Source of the DNA: Cepaea nemoralis
Lineage: Eukaryota; Mollusca; Gastropoda; Stylommatophora; Helicidae
Assembly (NCBI GenBank): GCA_014155875.1
Contig: JACEFZ010018307.1
Coordinates: forward strand, 957,001 to 1,021,000
Reading direction: 5' to 3'
DNA: 64,000 nucleotides
Shown: one piece after another, positions 19,513 through 30,089 of the stretch
Layout of the letters: every line of letters begins with the position of its first letter
Position numbering within the stretch: position 1 is the first letter of the stretch
Notes under the pieces: generated by a model
What the model saw: the letters and a program-made list of their open reading frames with translations, nothing else
What the model was told of the DNA's origin: nothing
The model's database searches: none
Made by a program: the position numbers and the translations under genes

Positions 19513-19872
19513 CACTGTCTGGTTTGTGCACACGGTACCACAGCTGCTGACTTGGCAATGTGTATTCGTCAACTCTTTTTTTAGTTCTCATAACCCTGAA
19601 CACGTGGTACAAGATCCTATCAAAAAGACATCAGTTTGTGACCTCATCACCCCTCTCACCCCCTTAATTGGTTAAAAAAGGGTTGGGGTTTCCATGTTGT
19701 GATACACAAAAAAAAACAAAAAAAAAAACTGCTGAGTTGTTTTTTTATATGTAGCACTAGCAGGGTGATGTAGTGGTTACTGTTCTTCTTGTTCTATTAC
19801 CACCTATATACTTGTTTAATTATCATATCTATATAGTCAAGTATAGATATATATGTCTGGTTGTTACAGACA

Positions 19873-20208
19873 ATGAATCCTCGTGACACTATTGAGGCGG
19901 CCATCACGGAGCTGGAGACGAATATCATGACCTACTGTGTTGGTTGCCTGGAGGACCAGCCCAACCAGCTGGCTCATACGTGTATGGGTCATACTTTCAG
20001 AGAGGTTGTCGACGCCCATCTCGGGGATGTGATGCGAGTCGTATTGACAACTGATGATCTGATCAGGATAGCCTTTCCTTTCTTCCGACGTCGTGTTCTG
20101 CGGGTTCAGGCACCGTCGGCGACAGCAACCACTGACACCCCCACCCTTACCACTACTGCTAAGATGGAGTCCTCCATACATCACCCCACCCCACCCAGTC
20201 AGAGTTAG
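19873..20208 (+). CDS. Small CxxC...HxC protein (right arm)
   Basis: Mirror of 7893-8228 with an identical predicted 111-residue product. It is the only arm gene open and identical in both copies among those with recognisable motifs. GGTTGTTACAG precedes the ATG by three bases and resembles a splice acceptor. Poly(A) signal at 20633-20638. See the left copy for motif positions. Confidence 0.7.
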   Translation: MNPRDTIEAAITELETNIMTYCVGCLEDQPNQLAHTCMGHTFREVVDAHLGDVMRVVLTTDDLIRIAFPFFRRRVLRVQAPSATATTDTPTLTTTAKMESSIHHPTPPSQS

Positions 20209-20443
20209 ATCACCATCCCCTCCCTATATTATTAATACCACACCACCCCACCCGTCTCCTCCACCTCAACCGTCCCCTCCCAGTCTACGGCGAGCCAACA
20301 CCTTAGTTTTACCAGACCCCTCTATAACACCACCCTGGCGGCCTCTTTTATCCCTAAGACGGGAGAATGCCTTCGTATTACACGACCCTGATTGTTTCAT
20401 TATTGAACCCATTCCCCCACTAGTAATAATTACCATCGATTAA
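20093..20443 (+). other. Proline-rich alternative frame, right arm
   Basis: Mirror of 7658-8008, open throughout, with two residue differences. Same uncertainty about coding. Confidence 0.3.
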
Positions 20444-20632
20444 TTCATAGGTGATTTTACTATTCATTTCCATTCACCTTCTATTATTAATAACCACAGG
20501 CACGACAGACCTCTACAGGACCACTCATCTATCTATAATAACCAACTGACCCCCTTTAGGGGTCGTACTCCTTTTTTAATGTATGGGTCGTAAACCCTTT
20601 TTTTTTTAAAGAGTAGTTTAATGTTGTATACC

Positions 20633-20638
20633 AATAAA
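20633..20638 (+). promoter_or_regulatory. Poly(A) signal AATAAA, right arm
   Basis: Mirror of 7463-7468, downstream of the CxxC-HxC gene. Confidence 0.45.
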
Positions 20639-20971
20639 AAACACTTGAATATATTACTTTTTTGTTTTTACTTTTGTCTCTGTGTTTTACTGTGTCAGAC
20701 TCCTACAACTCTCTTTTTGTTCAGTAACCAACTACACCTCCTTGTTCAGTAACCACCTCTTACTTCGAGTATAACCACGACCCATCACACCCTTGTTCAT
20801 CACTACCCATACTAATGTAACCAAAATAACTTTCCCCCTTCGCTTTCCAGAACCAACTAAACATTTACCTTATTTACTTTTTACACCCCACCAGGCAGCG
20901 TCAAAAAACCCGTTCCCACGAAAAAATTACGCCGAAAAAAAAATTTCACCCGCCCAAAAATATTTCCTTCA

Positions 20972-21038
20972 GCCTCCAGGCTGGAGCCATTTTACCCATA
21001 TTTCCTTCATAAACCCTATCAGCATCCAGCCTGGAGGC
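20972..21038. repeat. Sub-terminal palindrome cluster in right arm
   Basis: Exact mirror of 7061-7127: GCCTCCAGGCTGGA at 20972-20985 and its complement at 21025-21038. Confidence 0.75.
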
Positions 21039-21072
21039 TAAAAGTGGGGTCCGGAGACCAACCTCTACTACT

Positions 21073-21078
21073 TATACA
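21073..21078. other. Target-site duplication TATACA, right copy
   Basis: TATACA directly follows the tip CCTCTACTACT and equals 7021-7026. Confidence 0.9.
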
Positions 21079-21275
21079 GCGAAGACAGGGAAATATCATG
21101 ACGGAAGATCAGCGGGAGGAGAGACAGATAAAGACTGAGAAATATGATGTTAGATGGACTGAGACGGTGGAGGGATGACATCAGCAGAGTTGCTACAGGG
21201 CATCTGTGGCTGAGATCTGTGGGGAGACATGAGCGCCTGCGCCAACTGGCAAGGCAATTGACGATAACGACTATG
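21079..21275 (+). mobile_element. LINE ORF2 3' segment, right half
   Basis: Continues the LINE interrupted at 7020. ATCATGACGGAAGATCAG, GATGGACTGAGACGGTGG and the final CAACTGGCAAGGCA align with 53262-53420 (ATCGTGACGACTGG, GATGGACTGAGACAGTGG, TAGCTGGCAGGGCA). Confidence 0.8.
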
Positions 21276-21589
21276 TTTATACATATTATTAATTATGATT
21301 CACAACAGACTGGTCTTTAATATCTGTGCTTACTTATTAGATTACTATAATTTATGTATGTGTGGGCCACGTTATTCTATCTGTCATTATTTATGTATCC
21401 TCCAGGCTTTTAGTATAGCATAGTGCATCTCCTGGTTGTTTCTTTTTACCATAACGTATGTATTTACCATACGTCAGTGTCTATTTTCTCAATTTTCATC
21501 TATCGCTGTATTCATGTATTTGTCTATTCTACCTAAATAAACTCGTTGATACATGCTTACATCCTTTGACATGGTTGTCTTTGAATAAC

Positions 21590-22790
21590 CATATTGTCAA
21601 AGCTTCAACGCCAACGGTAAATCTGGGTTCAGAGACGGCGGAAAGAACGCGGGCAATGAATTACCTGGGAATACGATTTGTCCGAAGCCTAGCTTATACT
21701 GAGTACGTAGACCAGGTGATAACAAAGGCCAAGCGGGGTTTGGCTGCGATGCGGGTGATGGCAGCGGCAAACTGTGAGCAGCGCCATCTATGTCTTCTTT
21801 ACGAGGGTCTGGTCCTTTCTGTTTTGGAGTATGCGCTGGCTGATCCTGACTCTCAGCCAGTAAGCAGATAGAAAGGATGGAAAGGATACAGAAAGAAGCT
21901 ATGCGCATTATTATTGGATGTACAAGAGATACAGAATGCAGGGTGATGCACTACCCTCTTGATTTTCCAACCATGAGGGACAGAATACAAATTTGCCAAG
22001 CACGTGCTTATCTCACAGTCAACGCAAACACACAGCATCCACTGCATATCGAGATTAAGAAAATAAAGGGCAGCAGTTAAAAAGAGGAAGGTCGTGGATG
22101 AGTCAAGCCAAAGATTTTCTTCAGAAGGTGTGTTCACTTGAGGACTTAGAACCTGGCGACGAGTGTGTACAAGTGCCAACAAACTTCTGTACATCCTTTT
22201 CAGTGTGCATCCAACTAGACAGGAAATGCAGATAAGAAAATGCAGCTGCTCTGGAGGCGGATTTACAGGCTCTGATCTTCGAGAAATCTTTACAGGACTT
22301 ACGCGAATGGGTCGGTCGTCCGAGGAGTGAGAAGTTCATGGGCCTGTACGGCTCAGGCCGGAGGGAAAATTTTGTAGGAAGAGTCTGGCGCTTTTGCTTT
22401 GACCACAAGCAGCCTGACTATGGAAGTTATGGCAGCAAGTAAAGCAATAACATGGATCGAGACACAGACATTCAATCAGGTATGTGTCCTTAGTGACTCA
22501 ATGATTATGCTCGGGAGGATAGAGATGCGGTGGGTCCGAAGAGAGCGGCTGCTCTACGAGAAGTAAATCGTTACGAGAACCAAGCAAGCGATGACTGGGA
22601 GTCTACAACCATGGTCAGGCTGCGAGAATAGCAAGTTAAAAGAGGTGTGGCCAAACAAGAACACTACGCAGGAAGCCAAAGAAGAGTAATAAACCAACAC
22701 AGAACTGGTGTCGTGAGCCGCTACACGCTGCGGGATTTGCTGAGGAGGGGATCCGAGCAATTATGGACTGAATGGTTCGATGTGCAATGA
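21590..22790 (+). mobile_element. LINE fragment with RT C-terminal part and RNase H (I-group-like)
   Basis: Plus-strand frames give TRAMNYLGIRF, VDQVITKAKRGLAAMRVMA and LLYEGLVLSVLEYA, then MERIQKEAMRIIIGC, the thumb and linker typical of LINE reverse transcriptases. An RNase H-like stretch follows (SLTMEVMAASKAI and VLSDSMIMLG). Several stops and frameshifts show it is dead. RNase H places it near the I/Jockey-type LINEs. It differs from the RTE-like copies elsewhere in the window. Confidence 0.75.
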
Positions 22791-22799
22791 AGATGATCT

Positions 22800-24055
22800 G
22801 TCGACTAACTAACTAACTAACTACCTTTCAACTTTTTGACATGTCTCACTGTGGTGTATATTTTATTTGCGGTGTTCTGCCTTCTTGTAATATCAGCATT
22901 TGTTTATCTTTCATTTCTGTGTTCATACTTCTGTATCATTAGCATTTGATTATCTTTAATTATGGCGTTCCGTGTTCCTAAAATGATTGCACTTATTTAT
23001 CTTTTAATCGTATTATTTTCCTCCTTTATCTAACTGCACTGATTATTTTGTTTTCATTGTGCGTTCCGCTTTCCCACATCAGCATTCATTGAGATGCTAT
23101 TTTTGTGTTCATCTTCATTTCCTATCTCGTTTCAACGAGCCACAAATAAAAAAAAAAAGCAGCCAGAGACTTGCCCCGTAAACTCGCGAAACACTTAATT
23201 CACGCTGACTTCAAATGGCTTTTTTTTCTCGCTTTGAACTAAAGCGTATTCCATTCACATGACACTACTTTTAGTGCACTGGACTGCTTTTTGCGTGTGG
23301 ATTAGCTTTCCATATTACCAGTGTCCCTCGCCATCAAGGGACTCCTTCAGATGTACTTGTAATTTACGTTCCCAAGTCAAGGACGAGAAGTCAACAACGG
23401 TATAGGGGTTGAAACCACCACCTCGAATTCTGTACACAGGATTGTTAAGAACAAATGCTCTAATCCATTCGGCCATGCGGAATGGTCATGATGTGAGCTG
23501 ACAGGTTCCTTTTGTAGCTACCTATCCCATATATGATCTGAGACAGATACCTGTTTTTCACAGCTTGATGGGTAGAAAACATACGTCACATGGTTTCAAA
23601 TTCACTACACAAGCTATAAAACCATGAAATGCCGGGCTCTTGGTGTCTCAACTAATCTGAGGCTCTCGTGCTTTGGTATGCAAACATACAACATCAACAG
23701 TTGCTGGTGCTGTAGTAAAGTAGCATTCTACTTTGTCATTACAACAGCTAACTTGCCTCTTAATCGAGTTTATCAATGTAGATTTTGCCATCTCTTACAT
23801 ATAACGGATTAACTTTTTTATAGATGTAAATTTGGTAGGAAATAAATTTTTCCCGAAATAACTTATCTCTGATTTGAGTCATTTATTGGGAGGAAATGCA
23901 ACAGCGGAAGGCACTTGTCAGTCATAACCTAAGTGCCACCCCGACCCTCATCTCATGTCATCATGTTCCTCTTGTACCTTGTGGTGTCGAGGTGAAGTAT
24001 AAAGCTTTGGGATCGACCCATCGTCTTTAAATGGGTCAATAAAGTACCGGCTGTA
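22800..24055. other. Unassigned AT-rich sequence
   Basis: A short (AACT)n run near 22806 and an A-run near 23150 are the only visible features. No gene supported. Confidence 0.35.
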
Positions 24056-24059
24056 CACG

Positions 24060-24290
24060 CCATGAGACTTGTGAGCATATGGTGCTAGCCCTGTATCTGT
24101 ACATACCAGTCGGCACTAGAGGGGTTATGTGCCCGTATCACACCGGCAGCCTTTACTTCCTTATACACATCCTGGTACCCATTTTAGGAATGTCCACCCG
24201 GGGCTCCAGGTCAATTTAGAGAATCCTCCCCGATTAACATTCCAATCCGTGAACACTGAGTCGTTAGGCAAGCCTGCAACATGGGTACCT
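24060..24290 (-). repeat. SINE family C copy
   Basis: Minus strand shares the family C body: ACCTGGAG..., GGGTACCAGGATGTGT, AAGGAAGTAAAGGCTGCCGG, TGTGAT. The plus-strand block GGTGCTAGCCCTGTATCTG with CAGTCGGCAC at its tail also occurs at 53010-53055. Confidence 0.6.
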
Positions 24291-24999
24291 AATAAATCAT
24301 CCGAGTGTTCTGAGAATTGTTTGGAAAGTAAAGAACTGGCCACCCTAACCTATTATACAGTGGCCTAAAATATGTAAAGGCCTACAATTCCACACACCGA
24401 GAGCATTATCTGTCTTCCCACTACATTCACCCCTTTCACCGTAACGTATGGATAATTTTGTTTTACAGAAGTTACATCATTGTTCGTAACCCCATGCTCG
24501 TTAGGTATCACAGACGATGTGTTTCACGTCTGGCATTTGAATAGCTTTTTTAATGCTACGCCGAGGTACTTGTAATTTCTGTATCACCATACACTAGAAA
24601 ACGTGATTGTTTCCAAACCTGTCCTCCTCTAAAAAAAATACATTTCTTAAATCAACATAGTTAAAGAAGGTGCAGGAACATCGTGGTTTTATTTCTAAGA
24701 CAATTTTCACACAAAAACCATTTGTAGGGAACGACATTTGATGTATTTCTGGTTTATGTTAGTGTGAGTTTTTAACATTTGTGTTTTAAACCCTGCAATA
24801 ATATAAATAGGTATACAAGAGAATAAGATCAAGAAGCGGAAAACAGTATGTTTTATAATACGTGAGCTTCACACTGAGTAGCCACAACGAATATGTTATA
24901 GACACACGCAGGTTGAACTTTGGGATGTAACACGCCACACTGAGCCAGCCAAGGGCTCTACATCAACCGCCAACGATTTGCAAGCAGATCTTTCTGTGC

Positions 25000-25125
25000 T
25001 GTCTTCGAAGGTATGAGGCGTCGGCAGTTCAGAAAGCAATGGTCAACTACTGAACTATATTGCCTAGTAGTCTACTGTTAATTAATGTTGGTGTTGATTT
25101 CAACGTCCTGCAAGGACGGGCGTGC
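25000..25125 (+). repeat. SINE family A partial copy
   Basis: Contains CAGAAAGCAATGGTCAACTACTGAAC and GTTGGTGTTGATTTCAACGTCCTGCAAGG, the diverged body and tail of family A. The head is missing or unrecognisable. Confidence 0.65.
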
Positions 25126-25194
25126 TAGCGAAATTGGAAGTGAACTGCGCTGGTAACGCCACGAGCACGGCTTGACGCCGGTTCAACGCCTGGG

Positions 25195-26250
25195 CTCGTT
25201 CCTTGCCCAAATAATGGACAGACTGACCACCTATTCCTCTTGCTGTTGGCCTACACATAATGGACAGATTGACCAGCTATTCCCTCTTGCTGTTAGCCCT
25301 ACAAATAACGGAGCAGACTTGACCATCTATTCCCTCTTGCTGTTGCCCTACAAACAATGGACAGATTGACCAGCTATTCCCCCTTGCTGTTGCCCTACAA
25401 ACAATGGACAGATTGACCAGCTATTCCCCCTTGCTGTTGCCCTACAAACAATGGACAGATTGACCAGCTATTCCTCCTTGCTGTTGCCCTACAAATAATG
25501 GACAGATTGACCAGCTATTCCCCCTTGCTGTTGCCCTACAAACAATGGACAGATTGACCAGCTATTCCCCCTTGCTGTTGCCCTACAAATAATGGACAGA
25601 TTGACCAGCTATCCCCCTTGCTGTTGCCCTACAAACAATGGACAGATTGACCAGCTATTCCCCCTTGCTGTTGCCCTACAAACAATGGACAGATTGACCA
25701 GCTATTCCCCCTTGCTGTTGCCCTACAAACAATGGACAGATTGACCAGCTATTCCTCCTTGCTGTTTGCCCTACAAATAATGGACAGATTGACCAGCTAT
25801 TCCCCCTTGCTGTTGCCCTACAAATAATGGACAGATTGACCAGCTATTCCCCCTTGCTGTTGCCCTACAAACAATGGACAGATTGACCAGCTATTCCCCC
25901 TTGCTGTTGCCCTACAAAACAATGGACAGATTGACCAGCTATTCCCCCTTGCTGTTGCCCTACAAATAATGGACAGATTGACCAGCTATTCCCCCTTGCT
26001 GTTGCCCTACAAACAATGGACAGATTGACCAGCTATTCCCCCTTGCTGTTGGCCTACAAATAATGGACAGATTGACCAGCTGTTCCTCTTACTGTTGGCC
26101 TACAAATAATGGACAGATTGACCAGCTATTCCTCTTACTGTTGCCCTACAAATAATGGACAGATTGACCAGCTATTCCTCCTTGCTGTTGGCCTACAAGT
26201 AATGGACAGATTGACCACACATTCCTCTTGCCGTTGACCTACAAAAAGTT
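25195..26250. repeat. 47-bp minisatellite (ACAATGGACAGATTGACCAG core)
   Basis: About 22 units of roughly 47-48 bp, each with ATGGACAGATTGACCAGCTA, then TTCCCCCTTGCTGTTG and CCCTACAAA. The outer units are most diverged and the centre is most uniform, as expected from unequal crossing-over. Confidence 0.95.
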
Positions 26251-26830
26251 AAGGCTCTAACACACCAGAGGTCCACAGCAGGAAACTTCCTGGGGAAAAT
26301 TTATTACTTGATTGTTGATGCGGGAAAGTAATTAAGTAACAGGAATTGCATTACAATGTGCATGGAAGAGTATGGACAATGGAACATCTTATTTCAGGAT
26401 ACAAACTGGCTCTTAAGCCATACCGCATGTAGGGAATGAGGGATCCAGCAGTTTGTGCATGCACAATAGTGATTCAAAATGGCTTTCCTTCTGTCGACTT
26501 GCACCGTTAAATAACAACGTGGTGTTATTCATTTTGTGTGTGTGTGGTTAGAGGGTGTGAAATCTACAGAAGAATGATGGTTCAGCGTGGAGACAGTTGT
26601 TTGAGTCAGGGGAAGCGTGTATGAACGGGTAGAAAGATATTCAAACTGGAAGACAAAACGTTTTCAGGAATCCGCTGCGAATGTCATGATGGGATATCAT
26701 GCTGTGCAATCCCGGAAAGGGGTGAAACTGTGTCATGTGCTATACAGTGTCATTTTTGTGAACTAACTGAAGCCCTCTATACGATCGGGACGCGGGGGCA
26801 CTTCTCTCAAAGGAGTATTGAAGAAGAAAA
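26251..26830. other. Unassigned sequence
   Basis: No supported feature. Confidence 0.35.
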
Positions 26831-26834
26831 ATGC

Positions 26835-28030
26835 ATATATTCAATAATACCTTAACATAAAAGAAAATTAGTTCATTGAAGAATATATGAGAGAAATAGC
26901 CATCGGAGGATGTAGCATCAACAATATCAGATGTGCAGGGGATAGATTATTGATTTCAGATAATGAAAAAGATCTGCAGCGTTTCATGGACGCGGTTATT
27001 GCACACAGTAAACACCTAGAGGGATAACTAAATGAAAGAAAACATACACGATGGTCGTATCTTAGAAGAAAGGCAGCGGCGGAGGGGTAGTGGCTAGGAC
27101 GCTCGCCTACCGACCTGGTGGTCTTGGGTTCGATCAGTGTCCAGACAGATTAGAATTTTAGAAAATTGACCTGCCTTTCCCCCCCCCCCCCCCCCCCTTT
27201 TTCCCCCAGGCCGATCCAGCATAACATCGGTGCCAGAAAATGTCTGTGGGAGGTAAAGCGGCCGGCTTGATAATGTCCACATTAACCACCGAGTGACCAT
27301 TGGTCTCAGAGTATTGGTCTATCACCACTGCATCTAAGGCGCGTGGAAGGGTCTTTTACTTGTCTACCGACTTACCTAGAAGACAGAAATAATACAAGGT
27401 AACATCCAACGAAACGGGAACATTCTTCAACAGGTAAACCGGCACAACTGTCTTTGAACAGTCAATAGTCAATAACACCTGATGATAGATGCTTTCTAGA
27501 GACTGGAATAAGAATCGTCACGATAAAGGTCACAGTTTTTGCAAGCCGGAAAACACACCGATACACTGTTGTCAGTTGCAATGAGAAAGACAGTGGTGAA
27601 GTGCTATGTAGAACCTATACTGTTGTATGCATGTGAATCATGGAATACGCAGACATAATGCATCTCGTGGAAACAAATATCTGATTGGTTAGGAAAATGC
27701 AAAAATTACCAAGGGCGGACAGAAAAAAGGTCGAAGAAGTCCTTCAATAAACTAATGAAAACTGTAAATCGGTTGGAGAAATTATATGTAGACAGTGAAG
27801 AAGTTTTGAGCACATTGTGAGGTGAAATAAATTTGAAAACATAAAGAGAATAGGCAAAGTCGATGGGAAAAGACGAAGACGAAGGCAAAGAGATAAATTC
27901 ATTGATGTTTTAACCACATGGCATAACTTTGTCAAGAAGTCAGAGCTGATCCAAGAGTTTGGTGAAACATGGCCGCCCAGGCTGACCTCATCCTACATGA
28001 TAGTGGTGTTCTGTGGCTGTTTGGTGATCG
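26835..28030 (+). mobile_element. RTE-like LINE remnant, plus strand, split by a SINE
   Basis: Frames give GGCSINNIRCAGD (decayed YADD region) and LLISDNEKDLQ, then after a SINE insertion RNGNILQQVNR, and farther on RWGNMAAYADL. These match the minus-strand copies at 30 and 46-47 kb. The last 57 bp are duplicated (27960-28016 and about 28040-28097). Confidence 0.7.
27066..27365 (+). repeat. SINE family C inserted in the RTE-like LINE
   Basis: tRNA-like head with A-box-like GTGGCTAGGACGC and B-box GGGTTCGATCA, a C-run, then the family body GATCCAGCATAACATCGGTG and GGGAGGTAAAGCGGCCGG. Flanks CTTAGAAGAAAG and CCTAGAAGACAG look like an imperfect 12-bp target-site duplication; the uninterrupted copy at 47 kb reads CACTAGGAAGAACG. 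Confidence 0.75.
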
Positions 28031-28097
28031 TATCAGATGGGGAAACATGGCCGCCTACGCTGACCTCATCCTACATGATAGTGGTGTTCTGTGGCAG

Positions 28098-28490
28098 TAA
28101 CGGGTGGGTGAGACAGTAATGGGTGGGTGAGACAGTAACGGGTGGATGAGGCAGTAACATATGGTTGTTCAGCAAGATATGGGTGAGACAGTAACATATG
28201 GTTGATCAGCAAGATATGGGTGAGACAGTAACATATGGTTGATCACCAAGATATGGTTGAGACAGTAACATATGGTTGATCAGCGAGATATGAGTGAGAC
28301 ATATCTATGATACGGTTGATCAGCAAAATATGGGTGAGACAGTAACATATGGTTTATCAGCAACATATGGGTGAGAGTAAAATATCGTTTAATCTGTAAC
28401 ATAAGGATGAGACAGTAACATATGGGTCAGTCAATAACAGATGGGTGTACTATTAGCATACTGGAGACAATAACAGGTTTGGTGCACTAC
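28098..28490. repeat. Minisatellite built on GTGAGACAGTAACATATGG
   Basis: Units of 18 to 37 bp with GGGTGAGACAGTAACATATGG and TTGATCAGCAAGATAT. It continues after the 130-bp array at about 29225-29645. Confidence 0.9.
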
Positions 28491-28500
28491 TAGCACACAA

Positions 28501-29225
28501 GACAGTAACAGGCAGCGTATGACATTAGTTTACTGGAGACAGTAACATATTGGGTGTGCCAATAGCAGAAAGATGAGACAGTAAGAGATGGGTGAGACAA
28601 TAACAGTTTGGGTGTAATACTAGCATACGAGACAGTAACAGGCAGCGTATGACATTAGTTTACTGGAGACAGTAACATAGTGGGTGTGCCAATAGCAGAA
28701 AGATGAGACAGTAAGAGATGGGTGAGACAATAACAGTTTGGGTGTAATACTAGCATACGAGACAGTAACAGGCAGCGTATGACATTAGTTTACTGGAGAC
28801 AGTAACATAGTGGGTGTGCCAATAGCAGAAAGATGAGACAGTAAGGGATGGGTGAGACAATAACAGTTTGGGTGTAATACTAGCATACGAGACAGTAACA
28901 GGCAGCGTATGACATTAGTTTACTGGAGACAGTAACATAGTGGGTGTGCCAATAGCAGAAAGATGAGACAGTAAGGGATGGGTGAGACAATAACAGTTTG
29001 GGTGTAATACTAGCATACGAGACAGTAACAGGCAGCGTATGACATTAGTTTACTGGAGACAGTAACATAGTGGGTGTGCCAATAGCAGAAAGATGAGACA
29101 GTAAGGGATGGGTGAGACAATAACAGTTTGGGTGTAATACTAGCATACGAGACAGTAACAGGCAGCGTATGACATTAGTTTACTGGAGACAGTAACATAG
29201 TGGGTGTGCCAATAGCAGAAAGGTG
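28501..29225. repeat. 130-bp higher-order tandem array
   Basis: GACAGTAACAGGCAGCGTAT recurs at 28501, 28631, 28761, 28891, 29021 and 29151, exactly 130 bp apart. The units are almost identical, unlike the simple units on either side, so this block amplified recently from the same sequence. Confidence 0.95.
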
Positions 29226-29645
29226 AGACAGTAAGAGATGGATGAGAAAATAAAAGATGGGTGAGACAATAAGAGATGAGTGAGACAGTAATAGACGGGT
29301 GATACATTAATAGCTGGATGAGACAGTAACACGGTGTAACAATAACAGACTGGGTGTGACATTAGTAGATTGGATGTGACAAAAACAGGTTTGCTGTGAC
29401 ATAAGTAGCATATGTGTGCCATTGACAGGCTGGGTGTGCAATGAGCGGACTGGGTGTGCAATGAGCGGGCGGAGTATTAAAGGGTGATCAGTAACATATG
29501 GTTGATCAGCAGGATATGGGTGAGACATTAACATATGGTTGATCAGCAAGATATGAGTGAGACAGTAACACATGTTTGATCAGCAAGATGTGGGTGAGAC
29601 AGTAAAATATCGTTGAATCTGTAACATAAGGATGAGATAATGTGA
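29226..29645. repeat. Degenerate minisatellite flank
   Basis: Diverged GTGAGACAGTAA and GGGTGTGACATTAG units, then GTTGATCAGCAAGATATG units like 28.1-28.4 kb. Open frames across it are repeat by-products. Confidence 0.85.
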
Positions 29646-29749
29646 AGTCAGCTAACTGGATGTGAGAGAAACATAATGCTCCTGCTCCACCATGAAGCCA
29701 TCTCTTACGAAGTGCTTCTCTTGCCTTATTCTTATGTTATTATTTTTTT

Positions 29750-29965
29750 CGCATATCATATTACAGGAAATCGCTGTCAACACCAGCATCTTACCGCTGT
29801 TGTTGATTTATTGGCAAGATTACGCTCACTAGTTTGCCATTGCTTTATGAGCGGCCGGCTCACATATCTCGTATGTAACGGGCGCGGCGAGAACCGCTAC
29901 CGTTTCTTGCGTAGCCGCGTTTGCTAACTTGGATAATCGGGATTACGGAGAAAGTGGCTAATTTC
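29750..29965 (-). repeat. SINE family A, minus copy
   Basis: Reverse of the family A body: TTACAGGAAATCGCTGTCAA, ACCAGCATCTTACCGCTGTTG, TTGGCAAGATTACGCTCACT, TTTGCCATTGCTTTATGAGC. Confidence 0.75.
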
Positions 29966-29979
29966 ACACATAAACAGAC

Positions 29980-30085
29980 TAGTTGGGTGTCTAGTTGGTT
30001 ATGCGTCGAAATACACTTGTTCCCACAGCGAGGCACTGTCGTCATTTGGAGGTGACAGGTTCGAATCCCAGTCGGTAACTATCCA
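29980..30085 (+). repeat. SINE family B copy (tRNA-related)
   Basis: GTGTCTAGTTGGTTATGCG, ACACTTGTTCCCACAGCGAG, then B-box GACAGGTTCGAATCCCAGT. The same head occurs at 55215 and, reversed, at 60285. Confidence 0.65.
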
Positions 30086-30089
30086 TCCA

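Larger units (their letters stand above)
7027..21072. mobile_element. Polinton/Maverick-related element with giant inverted arms (14,046 bp)
   Basis: The element has inverted tips (AGTAGTAGAGG...CCTCTACTACT), a 6-bp TSD, arms of 5339 and 5286 bp and a 3421-bp single-copy centre. The centre encodes part of a family B DNA polymerase of the type used by protein-primed replicons. The arms duplicate four or five small genes. Polintons are known for 6-bp TSDs, long terminal inverted repeats and PolB, and arms of this size are extreme. I see no retroviral-type integrase, packaging ATPase, protease or capsid gene, so mobilisation in trans is inferred. Arms look about 98-99% alike by eye, so the event is fairly recent. 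An alternative is an unnamed PolB transposon class with naturally long arms. Confidence 0.85.
15787..21072 (-). repeat. Right inverted arm of the 14-kb element
   Basis: Reverse complement of 7027-12365. It differs by scattered substitutions, a shorter GT tract and single-base indels in three genes. It adjoins the upstream side of the polymerase gene without breaking any frame, so it is probably the original flank. Confidence 0.93.

Noticed and set aside
7027..21072. Assembly artefact producing the inverted arms
   Set aside because: The arms differ by scattered substitutions, indels and GT-tract length and have matching TSDs with distinct unique flanks, so two real copies are likelier. Raw reads across both inner junctions would still be the decisive test.
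25195..26250. CRISPR-like array of regular repeats
   Set aside because: Units are contiguous with no unique spacers, the genome is eukaryotic, and no cas genes exist; it is a minisatellite.
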